Assembly: GCA_947504205.1 (NCBI GenBank)
Contig: CANNGL010000004.1
Span: 434,001-498,000, forward strand
From: an uncultured Litoreibacter sp.
Lineage (GTDB): Bacteria; Pseudomonadota; Alphaproteobacteria; Rhodobacterales; Rhodobacteraceae
Direction: 5' to 3'
Length of the DNA: 64,000 nt
Positions 48,346-56,104 of the stretch are shown piece after piece (positions within the stretch are counted from its first letter, which is position 1; each line of letters begins with the position of its first letter). A model generated the notes under the pieces. That model was not told where the DNA came from, made no database searches, and saw only the letters and a program-made list of their open reading frames with translations. The position numbers and the translations under genes are program-made.

Positions 48346-48858
48346 CTATTGGCCCTCGGCAGGAACATCTGCGAGCTCAAGCAGGGTAAGAGGGTCAAAG
48401 TCTTCGCCCTGACCCTCTAGCCAGCTTTCGATGTCAGCGTTCTTGTTCTCGTAGGCGTCGGGCGCCCAGATTTGAAACGTATCGCCTGCCGCTTTGAAGT
48501 AGGCTTCCGACGTTATACCAACTTTGTCGCGCAACTTCGCAGGCAGCACTAACCGCCCTGTGTCGTCTGTCTGTGTTGGAAGCGACTGACCGTTGAATAT
48601 GTGTTCGAGTGCGCGGCGAGCCTTTGAACCACGTGGCAGCCGCGAGATGCGCTCATCAACCTCGTTGATGGCCTCTTGGGTGTAAGCTTCGAGATAATTC
48701 TGAGTAGAGCCGCCGTAGACGATCACCAGATTTGGCGTCAGCCCATCGGTCCAGTCTGGGTCGCTATCCTCCAGTACGCGACGAAACGAGGCCGGGATAG
48801 ACACCCTGCCTTTGCCGTCCACCTTGTGGACGCTTTCGCCTCTGAACCGTCGTGCCAC
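48346..48858 (-). CDS. mraZ: Transcriptional regulator MraZ
   Basis: 170 residues from GTG, beginning MARRFRGESVHKVDGKGRVSIPASFRRVLE. Two AbrB-like swapped-hairpin domains (VDGKGRVSIPASFR and TDDTGRLVLPAKLRDKVG) are typical. It is longer than E. coli MraZ by about 18 residues at the C terminus. In characterised bacteria MraZ binds GGG-rich repeats in its own promoter and represses the dcw operon; GGGA, GGGG and GGGA runs just upstream of this start (48864-48885) may be such sites but are not evenly spaced. Confidence 0.95.
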   Translation of the reverse strand: MARRFRGESVHKVDGKGRVSIPASFRRVLEDSDPDWTDGLTPNLVIVYGGSTQNYLEAYTQEAINEVDERISRLPRGSKARRALEHIFNGQSLPTQTDDTGRLVLPAKLRDKVGITSEAYFKAAGDTFQIWAPDAYENKNADIESWLEGQGEDFDPLTLLELADVPAEGQ

Positions 48859-48904
48859 TGTCCCGTGACCCCATCTGTTTCCCGCCAGGCCTTAGAAATG
48901 GAAA

Positions 48905-48938
48905 CGGCGGTTGAACTGCTGCCACTGTTCAACCGCCG
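48905..48938. promoter_or_regulatory. Perfect 12-bp hairpin in the mraZ leader
   Basis: CGGCGGTTGAAC and its exact complement GTTCAACCGCCG are separated by 10 bases, 47 bp upstream of the mraZ start. There is no adjoining T-run on either strand, so it is more likely a leader RNA structure or an operator than an ordinary intrinsic terminator. Confidence 0.55.
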
Positions 48939-49379
48939 CCCTCGTCCCACTTGGGGAGGTTGCCAGACCCGCGCCACCTGGGGGGATGTCTGCTCGCGCA
49001 GGGCCTGGCGTCGTTCGATGCGAATGGGTGCCTGTATGAAACCTTTTGGTCGCCTTGGGGTTCTTGATGCCCCTTTTATGTCCCGTCCTCATCGTGGAAT
49101 TGTTGTGCCATGGGAGAACATGGAAATCAACACCACTTTATGGGCAAAAATGAGAACTTAGCTTTAGATGTTGCTGGAGTAAGTAATATTGAGCGCAAAA
49201 CACGCCTCAATTGGTACGCTTTGCCCGAACGTGCACTACATGTTGTGTGATCATTTGGTAACTGGTTTTCCCATGAATTCCCGTATTTTTCTCAATTCGG
49301 GAGCATTTGGGTTCCTAAAATCACGAAAATCAGTGTGCTTTTGCAACCTTCAATGAATCAAAGTGATTCGTTTTGCAAG

Positions 49380-49388
49380 TTATCCACA
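49380..49388 (+). promoter_or_regulatory. Consensus DnaA box
   Basis: TTATCCACA, an exact match to the high-affinity DnaA-binding site, lies between GANTC sites at 49355/49365 and 49396, about 45 bp downstream of the mrp stop and 520 bp upstream of mraZ. No other exact box was noticed nearby. Confidence 0.5.
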
Positions 49389-49431
49389 AGTGCGAGAGTC
49401 GGTATGTCGCAGGCCCAAATCTCGGGTACAG

Positions 49432-50499
49432 TTAAGCCATACCGCCATCAACCAGACGCTTTGCCAACACACCATAGGCTTCGGCCATGGCACCTTCGCC
49501 TGCGGCAATGGGTGTGCCGCTATCTCCGGCAAGGCGCGTTTCAAGATCAATCGGAAGGGCGCCGAGAAATGGCAGGTCCAGCCTGTCGGCCTCGGCCTTG
49601 ACACCCCCATGACCGAAGATGTGCGCTTCATACCCACAACTGGGACAGTGAAAGGTTGACATATTCTCGATCAAGCCCAGCACGGGAGTATTCAGCGTCT
49701 TAAACATATCCAGCGCTTTTTTGGCATCCAACAGCGCGACGTCCTGCGGGGTGGACACCACGAGCGCGCCGGTGATGTCGGACTTCTGGCATAGCGTGAG
49801 CTGAACATCCCCAGTGCCGGGTGGTAGATCGACAATAAGTACATCAAGCCTCCCCCATTCTACCTGGCCCAGCATTTGCTGAAGCGCGCCCATCAACATT
49901 GGCCCACGCCAGACGATCGCTTTGTCCGGGTCCATCATCAAGCCGATCGACATCATGGTGACGCCATGAGCCTGCAATGGGATGATGGTCTTACCATCGG
50001 GCGACGCAGGCCGCTTGCTCACACCCATCATGCGCGGCTGCGAAGGGCCATATATATCAGCATCGAGCAGACCAACGCGCCGTCCCTGGCGGGCCAAAGC
50101 CACCGCAAGATTGGACGATACGGTAGACTTGCCCACGCCGCCCTTTCCAGAACCCACCGCCAGGATCCGATCCACACCAGACGGTTTAGATGGACCAGCC
50201 TGCGGTTCGGGGTGGCGCCCGACTTTCAAGCTCGGCGGCGGTGCCTTTGGTGCCGGACCATGAGCGGTCATAACAACTGATACGGATCTTTCACCTGCAA
50301 TGGCCTTGACCGTCTTCTCAGCAGCGACGCGCACCATCTGCATAACCTGCGCCTTTTCGGCGGGCACTTCTAAGACAAAGCGAACAGAAGTTTCATCGAT
50401 CTGCAGCGCTCGTATCATGTCCCGCGATACCGGATTGCCGCCATCAGGCAATTCTATGGTTTCAAGCGCCGCATTCACGTCTTTTGCTGTGAGGGTCAT
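49432..50499 (-). CDS. mrp: Iron-sulfur carrier protein Mrp (ApbC/NBP35 type)
   Basis: 355 residues. An N-terminal MIP18/DUF59-like domain (VNAALETIELPDGGNPVSRDMIRALQI), then a deviant Walker A P-loop ILAVGSGKGGVGKSTVSSNLAVAL, LLDADIYGPSQPRMMGV, and VDLPPGTGDVQLTL. The cluster-binding cysteines are in FHCPSCGYEAHIFGHGG (CxxC). The family assembles and transfers Fe-S clusters in the cytoplasm. It reads toward mraZ but is separated from it by the 573-bp control region. Confidence 0.95.
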   Translation of the reverse strand: MTLTAKDVNAALETIELPDGGNPVSRDMIRALQIDETSVRFVLEVPAEKAQVMQMVRVAAEKTVKAIAGERSVSVVMTAHGPAPKAPPPSLKVGRHPEPQAGPSKPSGVDRILAVGSGKGGVGKSTVSSNLAVALARQGRRVGLLDADIYGPSQPRMMGVSKRPASPDGKTIIPLQAHGVTMMSIGLMMDPDKAIVWRGPMLMGALQQMLGQVEWGRLDVLIVDLPPGTGDVQLTLCQKSDITGALVVSTPQDVALLDAKKALDMFKTLNTPVLGLIENMSTFHCPSCGYEAHIFGHGGVKAEADRLDLPFLGALPIDLETRLAGDSGTPIAAGEGAMAEAYGVLAKRLVDGGMA

Positions 50500-50697
50500 G
50501 AGACAAGGCCTTTGGATGAAAACTGCAAGACACTAGGTGTAACCCCGCAAACAGAAGGGCAAGGGCAAAACGACTGGCAATGCCAATTTCCAATCTGCAA
50601 AACAGTTTGGCAAGGCGCCTAAATGCGCATCAGAGGCTGATTTTCGCCGAGAACTGCCCTTACGTTAACTATATTTTTCAATAGGTTAAGCCATGCA

Positions 50698-50716
50698 AAT
50701 GCTGCATAGCAGCATT
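50698..50716. promoter_or_regulatory. Perfect palindrome of the CTGC-N3-GCAG type
   Basis: AATGCTGC-ATA-GCAGCATT is a perfect 8+8 inverted repeat upstream of the candidate promoter of the DUF1127 gene. Its core CTGC-N3-GCAG is the binding pattern reported for PhaR, the polyhydroxyalkanoate/phasin regulator, in Rhodobacter sphaeroides. Whether PhaR acts here is an inference. Confidence 0.45.
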
Positions 50717-50729
50717 GTTTGTTATATCT

Positions 50730-50759
50730 CTTGTCGCAGCGCAGCATATACCCAAATAT
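50730..50759 (+). promoter_or_regulatory. Candidate RpoH-type promoter of the DUF1127 gene
   Basis: CTTGTC (50730-50735), a 15-bp spacer and CCCAAATAT (50751-50759) resemble the heat-shock sigma factor pattern CTTGAA-N13-15-CCCCATNT. Transcription would start about 60 nt before the ATG at 50828. The equivalent ccaF1 gene of Rhodobacter sphaeroides is driven by RpoHI/RpoHII. The 328-bp gap from mrp (50500-50827) otherwise contains only the palindrome at 50698. Confidence 0.5.
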
Positions 50760-50827
50760 GGGTCACAACAAACGTAATGGTGCACGCCAGAGAAATGGCC
50801 CTGCATCTTTTTGATAGGAGTCCGATA

Positions 50828-51040
50828 ATGGCCTTTTTGACACAAACTCGCCCGAACGCAGCGCTGACAGAGCGCGCGACTGCACTTTTCTCCGACGTAG
50901 CCGAGCGCTTTGCACGGTATCGGGTTTACCGCCACACACTGAACGAGCTTCGCTCAATGTCGAAACGCGAACTTGATGATCTGGGCCTGAACCCATCGAT
51001 CCTCAAAAGTGTCGCTTACGAAGCAGCCTACAAGGCTTGA
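50828..51040 (+). CDS. DUF1127 small basic protein (CcaF1-like)
   Basis: 70 residues from the ATG preceded by GGAG at 8 nt; earlier in-frame starts give an unconserved extension. The C-terminal DUF1127 (YjiS-like) motif is clear: RYRVYRHTLNELRSMSKRELDDLGLNPSILKSVAYEAAY. In Rhodobacter sphaeroides the corresponding protein CcaF1 (RSP_6037) binds RNA and is cotranscribed with the CcsR small RNAs. The same arrangement follows here: four CCTCC-loop hairpins start 10 bp after the stop. Confidence 0.9.
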   Translation: MAFLTQTRPNAALTERATALFSDVAERFARYRVYRHTLNELRSMSKRELDDLGLNPSILKSVAYEAAYKA

Positions 51041-51050
51041 AGAGATACAT

Positions 51051-51213
51051 CGCTGGATTTCTCCTCCCTTTTATCCGGTGATGGTGTGAGGTGGCATCCT
51101 CTCCTCCTCCCTTGAGGATGTCGCCACAAATTACGGGTCGCTCACCCTCCTCCCTTAGAGCGTCTCGTACAAAAGAGAACGGCAGCCGGTCCTCCCCCGC
51201 GCTGCCGTTTTTT
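51051..51213 (+). ncRNA. CcsR-like array of four CCUCC-loop hairpins
   Basis: Four stem-loops follow one another. Hairpin 1 (51051-51080): 8-bp stem with two G-U pairs, loop with CTCCTCCC (51061-51068). Hairpin 2 (51091-51127): 6+5-bp stem with a 3-nt bulge, loop with CCTCCTCCC (51103-51111). Hairpin 3 (51133-51168): 11-bp stem with one mismatch, loop with CCTCCTCCC (51146-51154). Hairpin 4 (51179-51208): 8-bp stem, loop with CCTCCCCC, followed by six T. The loops are complementary to the Shine-Dalgarno sequence. The layout matches CcsR1-4 of Rhodobacter sphaeroides, stress-induced RNAs processed from the DUF1127 mRNA; function here is inferred. Confidence 0.75.
51179..51213 (+). terminator. 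Rho-independent terminator after the hairpin array
   Basis: Stem ACGGCAGC / GCTGCCGT (perfect 8 bp), 14-nt loop, then six T (51208-51213). It is at the same time the last CCTCC-loop hairpin, and it ends the DUF1127 transcript just before the convergent Lrp gene. Confidence 0.85.
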
Positions 51214-51224
51214 GTGGATTACTA

Positions 51225-51668
51225 TTAGGCGCGTTCGTCTTTCGGAGACCCCATCACGATATAGGAGGTGATCGAGTTTACCTGCTCAAGCACTCCCAGA
51301 ATCTCGGTATGAAAGTGCTTGTAGGCCGCTAGGTCTTCGCACTCGACCCTCAGCAGATATTCTATGGTGCCGGTGATGTTGTGGCATTCCTTCACCTGAA
51401 GCGCGAGCGCAATAGAGGCCTCAAAGGCCTCTTGGCTGGCCTTTGAGTGATTGTTCAATCCGACGGCAACGTATGCCACAAAAGAGCCACCCGTCTTGCT
51501 TCGGTCTAAAACAGCGCGGTAGCCCTTAATGACCCCTCGTTTCTCTAGATCCTGAACGCGACGCAAACAGGCGGAAGGTGACAACCCAACCCGGTCTGCC
51601 AACTCAATGTTGCTGAGTCGTCCATCCGTCGTGAGGTGTTGCAATATTTTTTCGCTGATTTCATCCAT
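51225..51668 (-). CDS. Lrp/AsnC-family transcriptional regulator
   Basis: 147 residues from ATG 51668; the frame is open upstream but extends through the promoter and into the neighbour. N-terminal helix-turn-helix: MDEISEKILQHLTTDGRLSNIELADRVGLSPSACLRRVQDLEKRGVI; C-terminal RAM (effector-binding) domain: VAYVAVGLNNHSKASQEAFE...VKECHNITGTIEYLLRVECEDLAAYKHFHTEIL. It is divergent from a LysE-type exporter with 81 bp between, the usual arrangement where the regulator senses an amino acid and controls its export. Confidence 0.92.
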   Translation of the reverse strand: MDEISEKILQHLTTDGRLSNIELADRVGLSPSACLRRVQDLEKRGVIKGYRAVLDRSKTGGSFVAYVAVGLNNHSKASQEAFEASIALALQVKECHNITGTIEYLLRVECEDLAAYKHFHTEILGVLEQVNSITSYIVMGSPKDERA

Positions 51669-51696
51669 AGCAATATAACGTTGCAAAGAAAGAGAA

Positions 51697-51718
51697 GGGT
51701 TGCAAAAATTAACAACCC
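51697..51718. promoter_or_regulatory. Inverted repeat in the Lrp-LysE divergent spacer
   Basis: GGGTTG and CAACCC are perfect inverted arms separated by 10 AT-rich bases, midway between the two divergent genes; TTGCAA/TTGCGC half-sites are repeated around it (51681, 51701, 51721, 51743). The form suits an Lrp-family operator. Confidence 0.45.
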
Positions 51719-51749
51719 AATTGCGCGCCTGTCGGCATAAAGTTGCGCA

Positions 51750-52346
51750 ATGAGTAATGAAATCCTTACCGCTCTCGCGATATTCGCCTTTGTTTCGTCG
51801 ATCACACCGGGGCCAAACAACCTGATGTTGATGGCATCGGGTGCAAATTTCGGCTTTCGACGCACGATCCCTCATATGCTTGGCGTCGGCCTTGGATTTG
51901 TTGTGATGGTCGTCTTGGTGGGGATTGGCCTGGTGGGCGTCTTCGACGCTTACCCGTTAAGCTACAGCGTCCTCAAAGCGTTCAGCATTATCTACCTTCT
52001 ATATCTCGCGTTTAAGATTGCTACGGCGGCCCCACCCAAAGACGGCCAGAGTGGCGGCAAGCCGATGACGTTCCTTCAAGCGGCTGCTTTTCAATGGGTA
52101 AACCCCAAGGCCTGGGCCATGGCGCTAACCGCCGTGACCGTTTACGCACCAGAACAAACCATCCTTACAATTCTTCTGGTGGCGACCGTATTCGGGGCAA
52201 TCAATCTACCGAGCGTTTCAAGCTGGACCCTGCTTGGACAACAAATGCGGCGCGTCCTAACAAATCATCGGCGTTTGACCGCGTTCAACTGGATTATGGC
52301 CGTGTTGTTGATCGCCTCACTTTGGCCCGTTCTGGCGCCCGTCTGA
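51750..52346 (+). CDS. LysE/RhtB-family amino acid exporter
   Basis: 198 residues, about six membrane segments. N-terminal signature IFAFVSSITPGPNNLMLMASGANFGFRRTIPHMLGVGLGF, then IYLLYLAFKI and FLQAAAFQWVNPKAWAMAL. The family exports amino acids or related compounds across the inner membrane by proton antiport. Substrate probably is the ligand of the divergent Lrp-type regulator. No strong Shine-Dalgarno is seen. Confidence 0.92.
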   Translation: MSNEILTALAIFAFVSSITPGPNNLMLMASGANFGFRRTIPHMLGVGLGFVVMVVLVGIGLVGVFDAYPLSYSVLKAFSIIYLLYLAFKIATAAPPKDGQSGGKPMTFLQAAAFQWVNPKAWAMALTAVTVYAPEQTILTILLVATVFGAINLPSVSSWTLLGQQMRRVLTNHRRLTAFNWIMAVLLIASLWPVLAPV

Positions 52347-52362
52347 TCGACGTATCTTGACG

Positions 52363-53454
52363 CTAAAGCTGCATAGTCAGTTCAAAATAGAGCCCCTCGG
52401 GCTTGAGCTCGCGATCCATCTTTGCCCCCAAGCGTGTCACACAGTGATCAATCAGGGTTTCGCCAAACCCGCCATGCTCTACGTCTTCTGTCCGGAGGAG
52501 TTGCCGCTCAAGTGTTTCGCGCCATCGCAGCGTTGCGGTCGAGTTGTCATTCTTTGATACGGAGATCGAGATACCGCCACCAGCGCGACCAAGGGCGCCG
52601 TATTTCATCGCGTTTGTGGTGAGCTCATAGACCAGCATCGCAACAGCCGAGACCTGATCTGACGTTAGAAGCAACTCGTCTTCATAAGTTATTGCGACGA
52701 CATTCTCCGCGACACCATCTGCCAGCCAAGGCTCCAGTGCCTGTTCAAGGATCTGACGTATCGGCAACATCGCCGGGCCTTCGATTTCCCAAGCTAGTTC
52801 CGCCAGCAAGCGATGTGTATCTGCCATTGCCTGCACTTGGGCTGCCAGCGTCTGTGAGAAGCTGCTTTTGTCTCCCGGCAGTCGTGCGCCCGCGTGTATC
52901 AAAGCACGTATGACAGCGAAGGCATTGTTGACGCGATGATTCATTTCGCGTGCCAGCATCTTCAAGTGCTTTTCGTGATTTTTCTGTTCAGTAGCGTCCC
53001 AGTTGACTCCTATCATCTCCAGCGGATTACCTGTGGCATCGCGCGCGGTGATGCTACCTCTGCCCCCCAACCATCTCACGCCCTCTTTGCCTGTTACAGG
53101 ATCGATCACGCGATCCCTGAATTCGGCCTCAAACTCATCTGTCTTTTTGAAAGCGCGATCAACTTCCATTTGAACCATAGGCAGATCATCGGGGTGAATG
53201 GAGGCGAACATGGTATCTTCTGGCCAAGGCTGCGCGTCAAAATCGATGTTGAACAAATCGGCCACAAAGGTGTCACCCGTTACCGTTCCTGCCTTGATGT
53301 CCCAGCACCACGACCCCATTTTGCCCGCCTTGAGCGCCAAACTGGCCCGCGCGTCGGATCTTCCAGCAACATGTGTATGAGCCGACTTCTTATCGTTAGC
53401 TGCGCCCTGGAATGCTGGATTATCGCTTTGATCAGATTTGGTTTTTCCTGCCAT
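52363..53454 (-). CDS. PAS-containing HWE-family sensor histidine kinase
   Basis: 363 residues from ATG 53454; a TTG 14 codons upstream is an alternative. Residues about 40-155 form a PAS domain with PAC motif (MGSWCWDIKAGTVTGD...WLGGRGSITARDATGNPLEMIGVNWDATEQK). The kinase core is HWE type: phospho-acceptor REMNHRVNNAFAVIRALI, N-box LVYELTTNAMKYGALG and the diagnostic LRWRET. No membrane segment, so cytosolic. HWE kinases often sense light or stress through PAS; no LOV-type cysteine motif is evident and no response-regulator gene is adjacent. Confidence 0.88.
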   Translation of the reverse strand: MAGKTKSDQSDNPAFQGAANDKKSAHTHVAGRSDARASLALKAGKMGSWCWDIKAGTVTGDTFVADLFNIDFDAQPWPEDTMFASIHPDDLPMVQMEVDRAFKKTDEFEAEFRDRVIDPVTGKEGVRWLGGRGSITARDATGNPLEMIGVNWDATEQKNHEKHLKMLAREMNHRVNNAFAVIRALIHAGARLPGDKSSFSQTLAAQVQAMADTHRLLAELAWEIEGPAMLPIRQILEQALEPWLADGVAENVVAITYEDELLLTSDQVSAVAMLVYELTTNAMKYGALGRAGGGISISVSKNDNSTATLRWRETLERQLLRTEDVEHGGFGETLIDHCVTRLGAKMDRELKPEGLYFELTMQL

Positions 53455-53615
53455 TCTTGATCCGATCTCACGACTCTGACGAAATTTCTTGAACAAAAAA
53501 CACTACTTCTGACTGACTTAAAGACAGCCTAAGTAGAATCTTACAACACTTCGACGCCAATTCCGACCATGTTGAGAACTGGTGCGCCGGGGATCTTCAC
53601 ACAGTTTTATTGGTT

Positions 53616-56000
53616 TCAGAATGGAACGTCGCTGGAGGCGTCTGCTGAAACTACGAACTTGCCCACCACCTTTTTGGTTCCGGCCTTGTCGAATTCGATA
53701 TCCAGCTTATCGCCCTCGATTCCCATAATCTCGCCGTAGCCGAATTTCTGGTGAAAGACTCGATCGCCGACGGTAAACGCAGAAATCGCCTGCGCGTCGA
53801 TAACGATGTTTCCGCCCTCTCTAGGTTGGCTCATTCCACGTTGCGACTGTCGCTCCTGCAACCGCCGCCAACCAGGTGAATTATATACATCCGCCTTGGA
53901 GGCCCGGTCATGCAGATCACTTGCGCCCGCGGCCTGCATCACAGGCGAGGCTGAAGACATGATACCACCCTGATGGCCGTAAAGCCCAGGCGGGGTGAGG
54001 ACATCAACGTGCTCCTCGGGCAATTCGTCGATGAAACGCGAGGGCAGCGAGGATTGCCATTGACCGTAAACCCGCCTGTTGCCAGCAAAGCTGATCGTGC
54101 AAAGCTCCTCCGCGCGGGTGATGCCCACATATGCCAGACGGCGCTCTTCTTCGAGACCCTTGAGGCCACTTTCGTCCATGGACCGCTGCGATGGAAACAA
54201 GCCATCTTCCCAACCCGGCAAAAACACGGCCGGAAACTCAAGGCCCTTGGCGGCATGCAGCGTCATTACCGAGACTTTTTCAGTCGCATCTTCGCTGTCA
54301 TTGTCCATAACCAAAGCGATATGTTCGAGGAAGCCCTGCAGGTTCTCGAATTCTTCCAGTGCCTTAACCAGTTCCTTGAGGTTGTCCAAGCGTCCGGGCG
54401 CTTCGGGCGTTTTATCGTTTTGCCACATCTCGGTGTAGCCGCTCTCGTCGAGGATCATCTCCGCCAATTCGACATGGGTATCAGCCTCGGCCCGCACCTG
54501 ACCGTGCCAACGGTCAATACCATCGACCAGCTTTTGCAACTCAGCAGCACCGCGACCGCCGAGCCCTTTCGACATCAGCAATATCCGCGCGCCTTCATGC
54601 AACGAGACACCATTGGATCGCGCCGACATCTGAATTTTTTGAACCGCTTTATCACCAAGGCCACGCTTGGGGGTATTTACAATCCGCTCAAACGCCAAAT
54701 CATCGTCGGTCGACACGGCCAGCCGGAAATAGGCCATCGCATCGCGGATTTCCATCCGTTCGTAGAAGCGAGGCCCACCAATGACGCGGTATGGCAATCC
54801 GATGGTCAGGAAGCGGTCCTCAAAGGCCCGCATCTGATGAGAGGCACGCACGAGAATGGCGATATCATTCAGCGAGAACGGCCTGAGGCCGCGCGTCCCG
54901 CCCTGCATCGCCTCGATCTCTTCACCGATCCATCGGGCTTCCTCTTCACCGTCCCAATGGCCGATCAGGCGAACTTTTTCGCCATCGTCATCATCGGTAA
55001 ATAGTGTCTTACCCAAGCGCCCTTTGTTGGCCTCGATCACGCCGGCGGCAGCGCCAAGAATATGCCCGGTCGAGCGGTAATTTTGCTCAAGTCGAACCAC
55101 TTTGGCACCGGGGAAGTCTTTTTCAAACCGAAGGATGTTGCCAACTTCGGCTCCGCGCCAGCCGTAGATTGACTGGTCGTCGTCGCCGACACAGCAGATG
55201 TTCGTATGCCCATCCGCCAGCAGACGCAGCCACATGTATTGGGCGACGTTGGTATCCTGATACTCGTCTACGAGGATGTATTTGAACCACCGTCGATATT
55301 GCGCCAGAACATCGTCGTGCTTTTGAAAAATTGTGACCATGTGTAGAAGCAAGTCACCGAAATCACAGGCATTCAGGGTTTTCAGGCGCTGTTGATAATA
55401 ATCATAGAGCTCACCACCTCGGTTATTAAACGCCCCAGCTTCCGAGATCGGCAGGCTTTCAGGTGTCCAGGCTCGGTTCTTCCAACCATCGATAAGCGAG
55501 GCCAGCATCCGAGGCGGCCAGCGTTTTTCATCAATGTTTTCAGCCACGATCAACTGTTTGAGCAATCGCACCTGATCGTCTGTATCCAGAATGGTGAAGT
55601 TGGACTTCAATCCTACCAGTTCTGCATGGCGTCGCAGCAGCTTTACGCAGATCGCGTGAAAAGTACCCATCCAAGGTACGCCTTCCACAGCTTGGCCCAG
55701 CAATGTACCTACCCGGTTTTTCATTTCCCGAGCAGCCTTGTTTGTGAAGGTCACAGCCAGAATTTCATTTGGACGCGCCCGACCGGTGGACAATAAATGT
55801 GCTATCCGCGTGGTCAGCGCTTTCGTCTTGCCCGTCCCAGCGCCCGCCAGCATCAACACCGGCCCATCCAACGCTTCGACAGCCTCTCGCTGCGCAGGGT
55901 TCAGACCATCCAGATAAGGCGCCCCACGCGCGGCCATTGCCCGAGCGGCAAGCCCCCCTGCTGCGGCCTCAAACGCGTCATTTTCATCGAAACTGCTCAT
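53616..56000 (-). CDS. ATP-dependent DNA helicase UvrD/PcrA
   Basis: 794 residues from ATG 56000 (MSSFDENDAFEAAAGGL); upstream in-frame starts add unconserved residues. Superfamily 1 motifs: LNPAQREAV, AGAGTGKTKALTTRI (Walker A), LAVTFTNKAAREMKNRV, FHAICVKLLRRH, ILVDEYQDTNVAQYMWLRLL, CVGDDDQSIYGWRGAE, VRLEQNYRSTGHIL, VMTLHAAKGLEFPAVFLPG and VGITRAEE. The C-terminal Tudor-like RNA-polymerase-binding module is present (FTVGDRVFHQKFGYGEIMGIEGDKLDIEFD). It unwinds DNA 3' to 5' in nucleotide excision and mismatch repair. Confidence 0.95.
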   Translation of the reverse strand: MSSFDENDAFEAAAGGLAARAMAARGAPYLDGLNPAQREAVEALDGPVLMLAGAGTGKTKALTTRIAHLLSTGRARPNEILAVTFTNKAAREMKNRVGTLLGQAVEGVPWMGTFHAICVKLLRRHAELVGLKSNFTILDTDDQVRLLKQLIVAENIDEKRWPPRMLASLIDGWKNRAWTPESLPISEAGAFNNRGGELYDYYQQRLKTLNACDFGDLLLHMVTIFQKHDDVLAQYRRWFKYILVDEYQDTNVAQYMWLRLLADGHTNICCVGDDDQSIYGWRGAEVGNILRFEKDFPGAKVVRLEQNYRSTGHILGAAAGVIEANKGRLGKTLFTDDDDGEKVRLIGHWDGEEEARWIGEEIEAMQGGTRGLRPFSLNDIAILVRASHQMRAFEDRFLTIGLPYRVIGGPRFYERMEIRDAMAYFRLAVSTDDDLAFERIVNTPKRGLGDKAVQKIQMSARSNGVSLHEGARILLMSKGLGGRGAAELQKLVDGIDRWHGQVRAEADTHVELAEMILDESGYTEMWQNDKTPEAPGRLDNLKELVKALEEFENLQGFLEHIALVMDNDSEDATEKVSVMTLHAAKGLEFPAVFLPGWEDGLFPSQRSMDESGLKGLEEERRLAYVGITRAEELCTISFAGNRRVYGQWQSSLPSRFIDELPEEHVDVLTPPGLYGHQGGIMSSASPVMQAAGASDLHDRASKADVYNSPGWRRLQERQSQRGMSQPREGGNIVIDAQAISAFTVGDRVFHQKFGYGEIMGIEGDKLDIEFDKAGTKKVVGKFVVSADASSDVPF

Positions 56001-56104
56001 TTCGCAAAGATAGCGCCAGCGCGCCCGAAGGAAAAGAGGTGTTCGCATTTCGTTCACAAACATCTACTGGACAAGGCAAGTCTTTGTTTGCACAAGCAAA
56101 CGCA

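Larger units (their letters stand above)
48859..49431. promoter_or_regulatory. Control region of the dcw cluster (mraZ-mrp spacer)
   Basis: This 573-bp gap has no convincing gene. On the minus strand it holds a candidate promoter TTGAGG (49205-49210), 16-bp spacer, TATTAC (49183-49188), which would give a leader of over 300 nt before mraZ. Further in are a perfect 12-bp hairpin (48905-48938), three GANTC sites (49355, 49365, 49396) and a perfect DnaA box TTATCCACA (49380-49388). Together they suggest that the first dcw promoter is tied to the cell cycle. Confidence 0.55.

Noticed and set aside
48676-49161. 161-codon open frame on the plus strand across the mraZ start and spacer
   Set aside because: Half of it is antisense to mraZ and the remainder lies in the control region; no ribosome site or family match.
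49355-49400. Possible chromosome replication origin
   Set aside because: Only one exact DnaA box was seen, there is no AT-rich unwinding region of normal size, and no dnaA, hemE or parAB genes are nearby.
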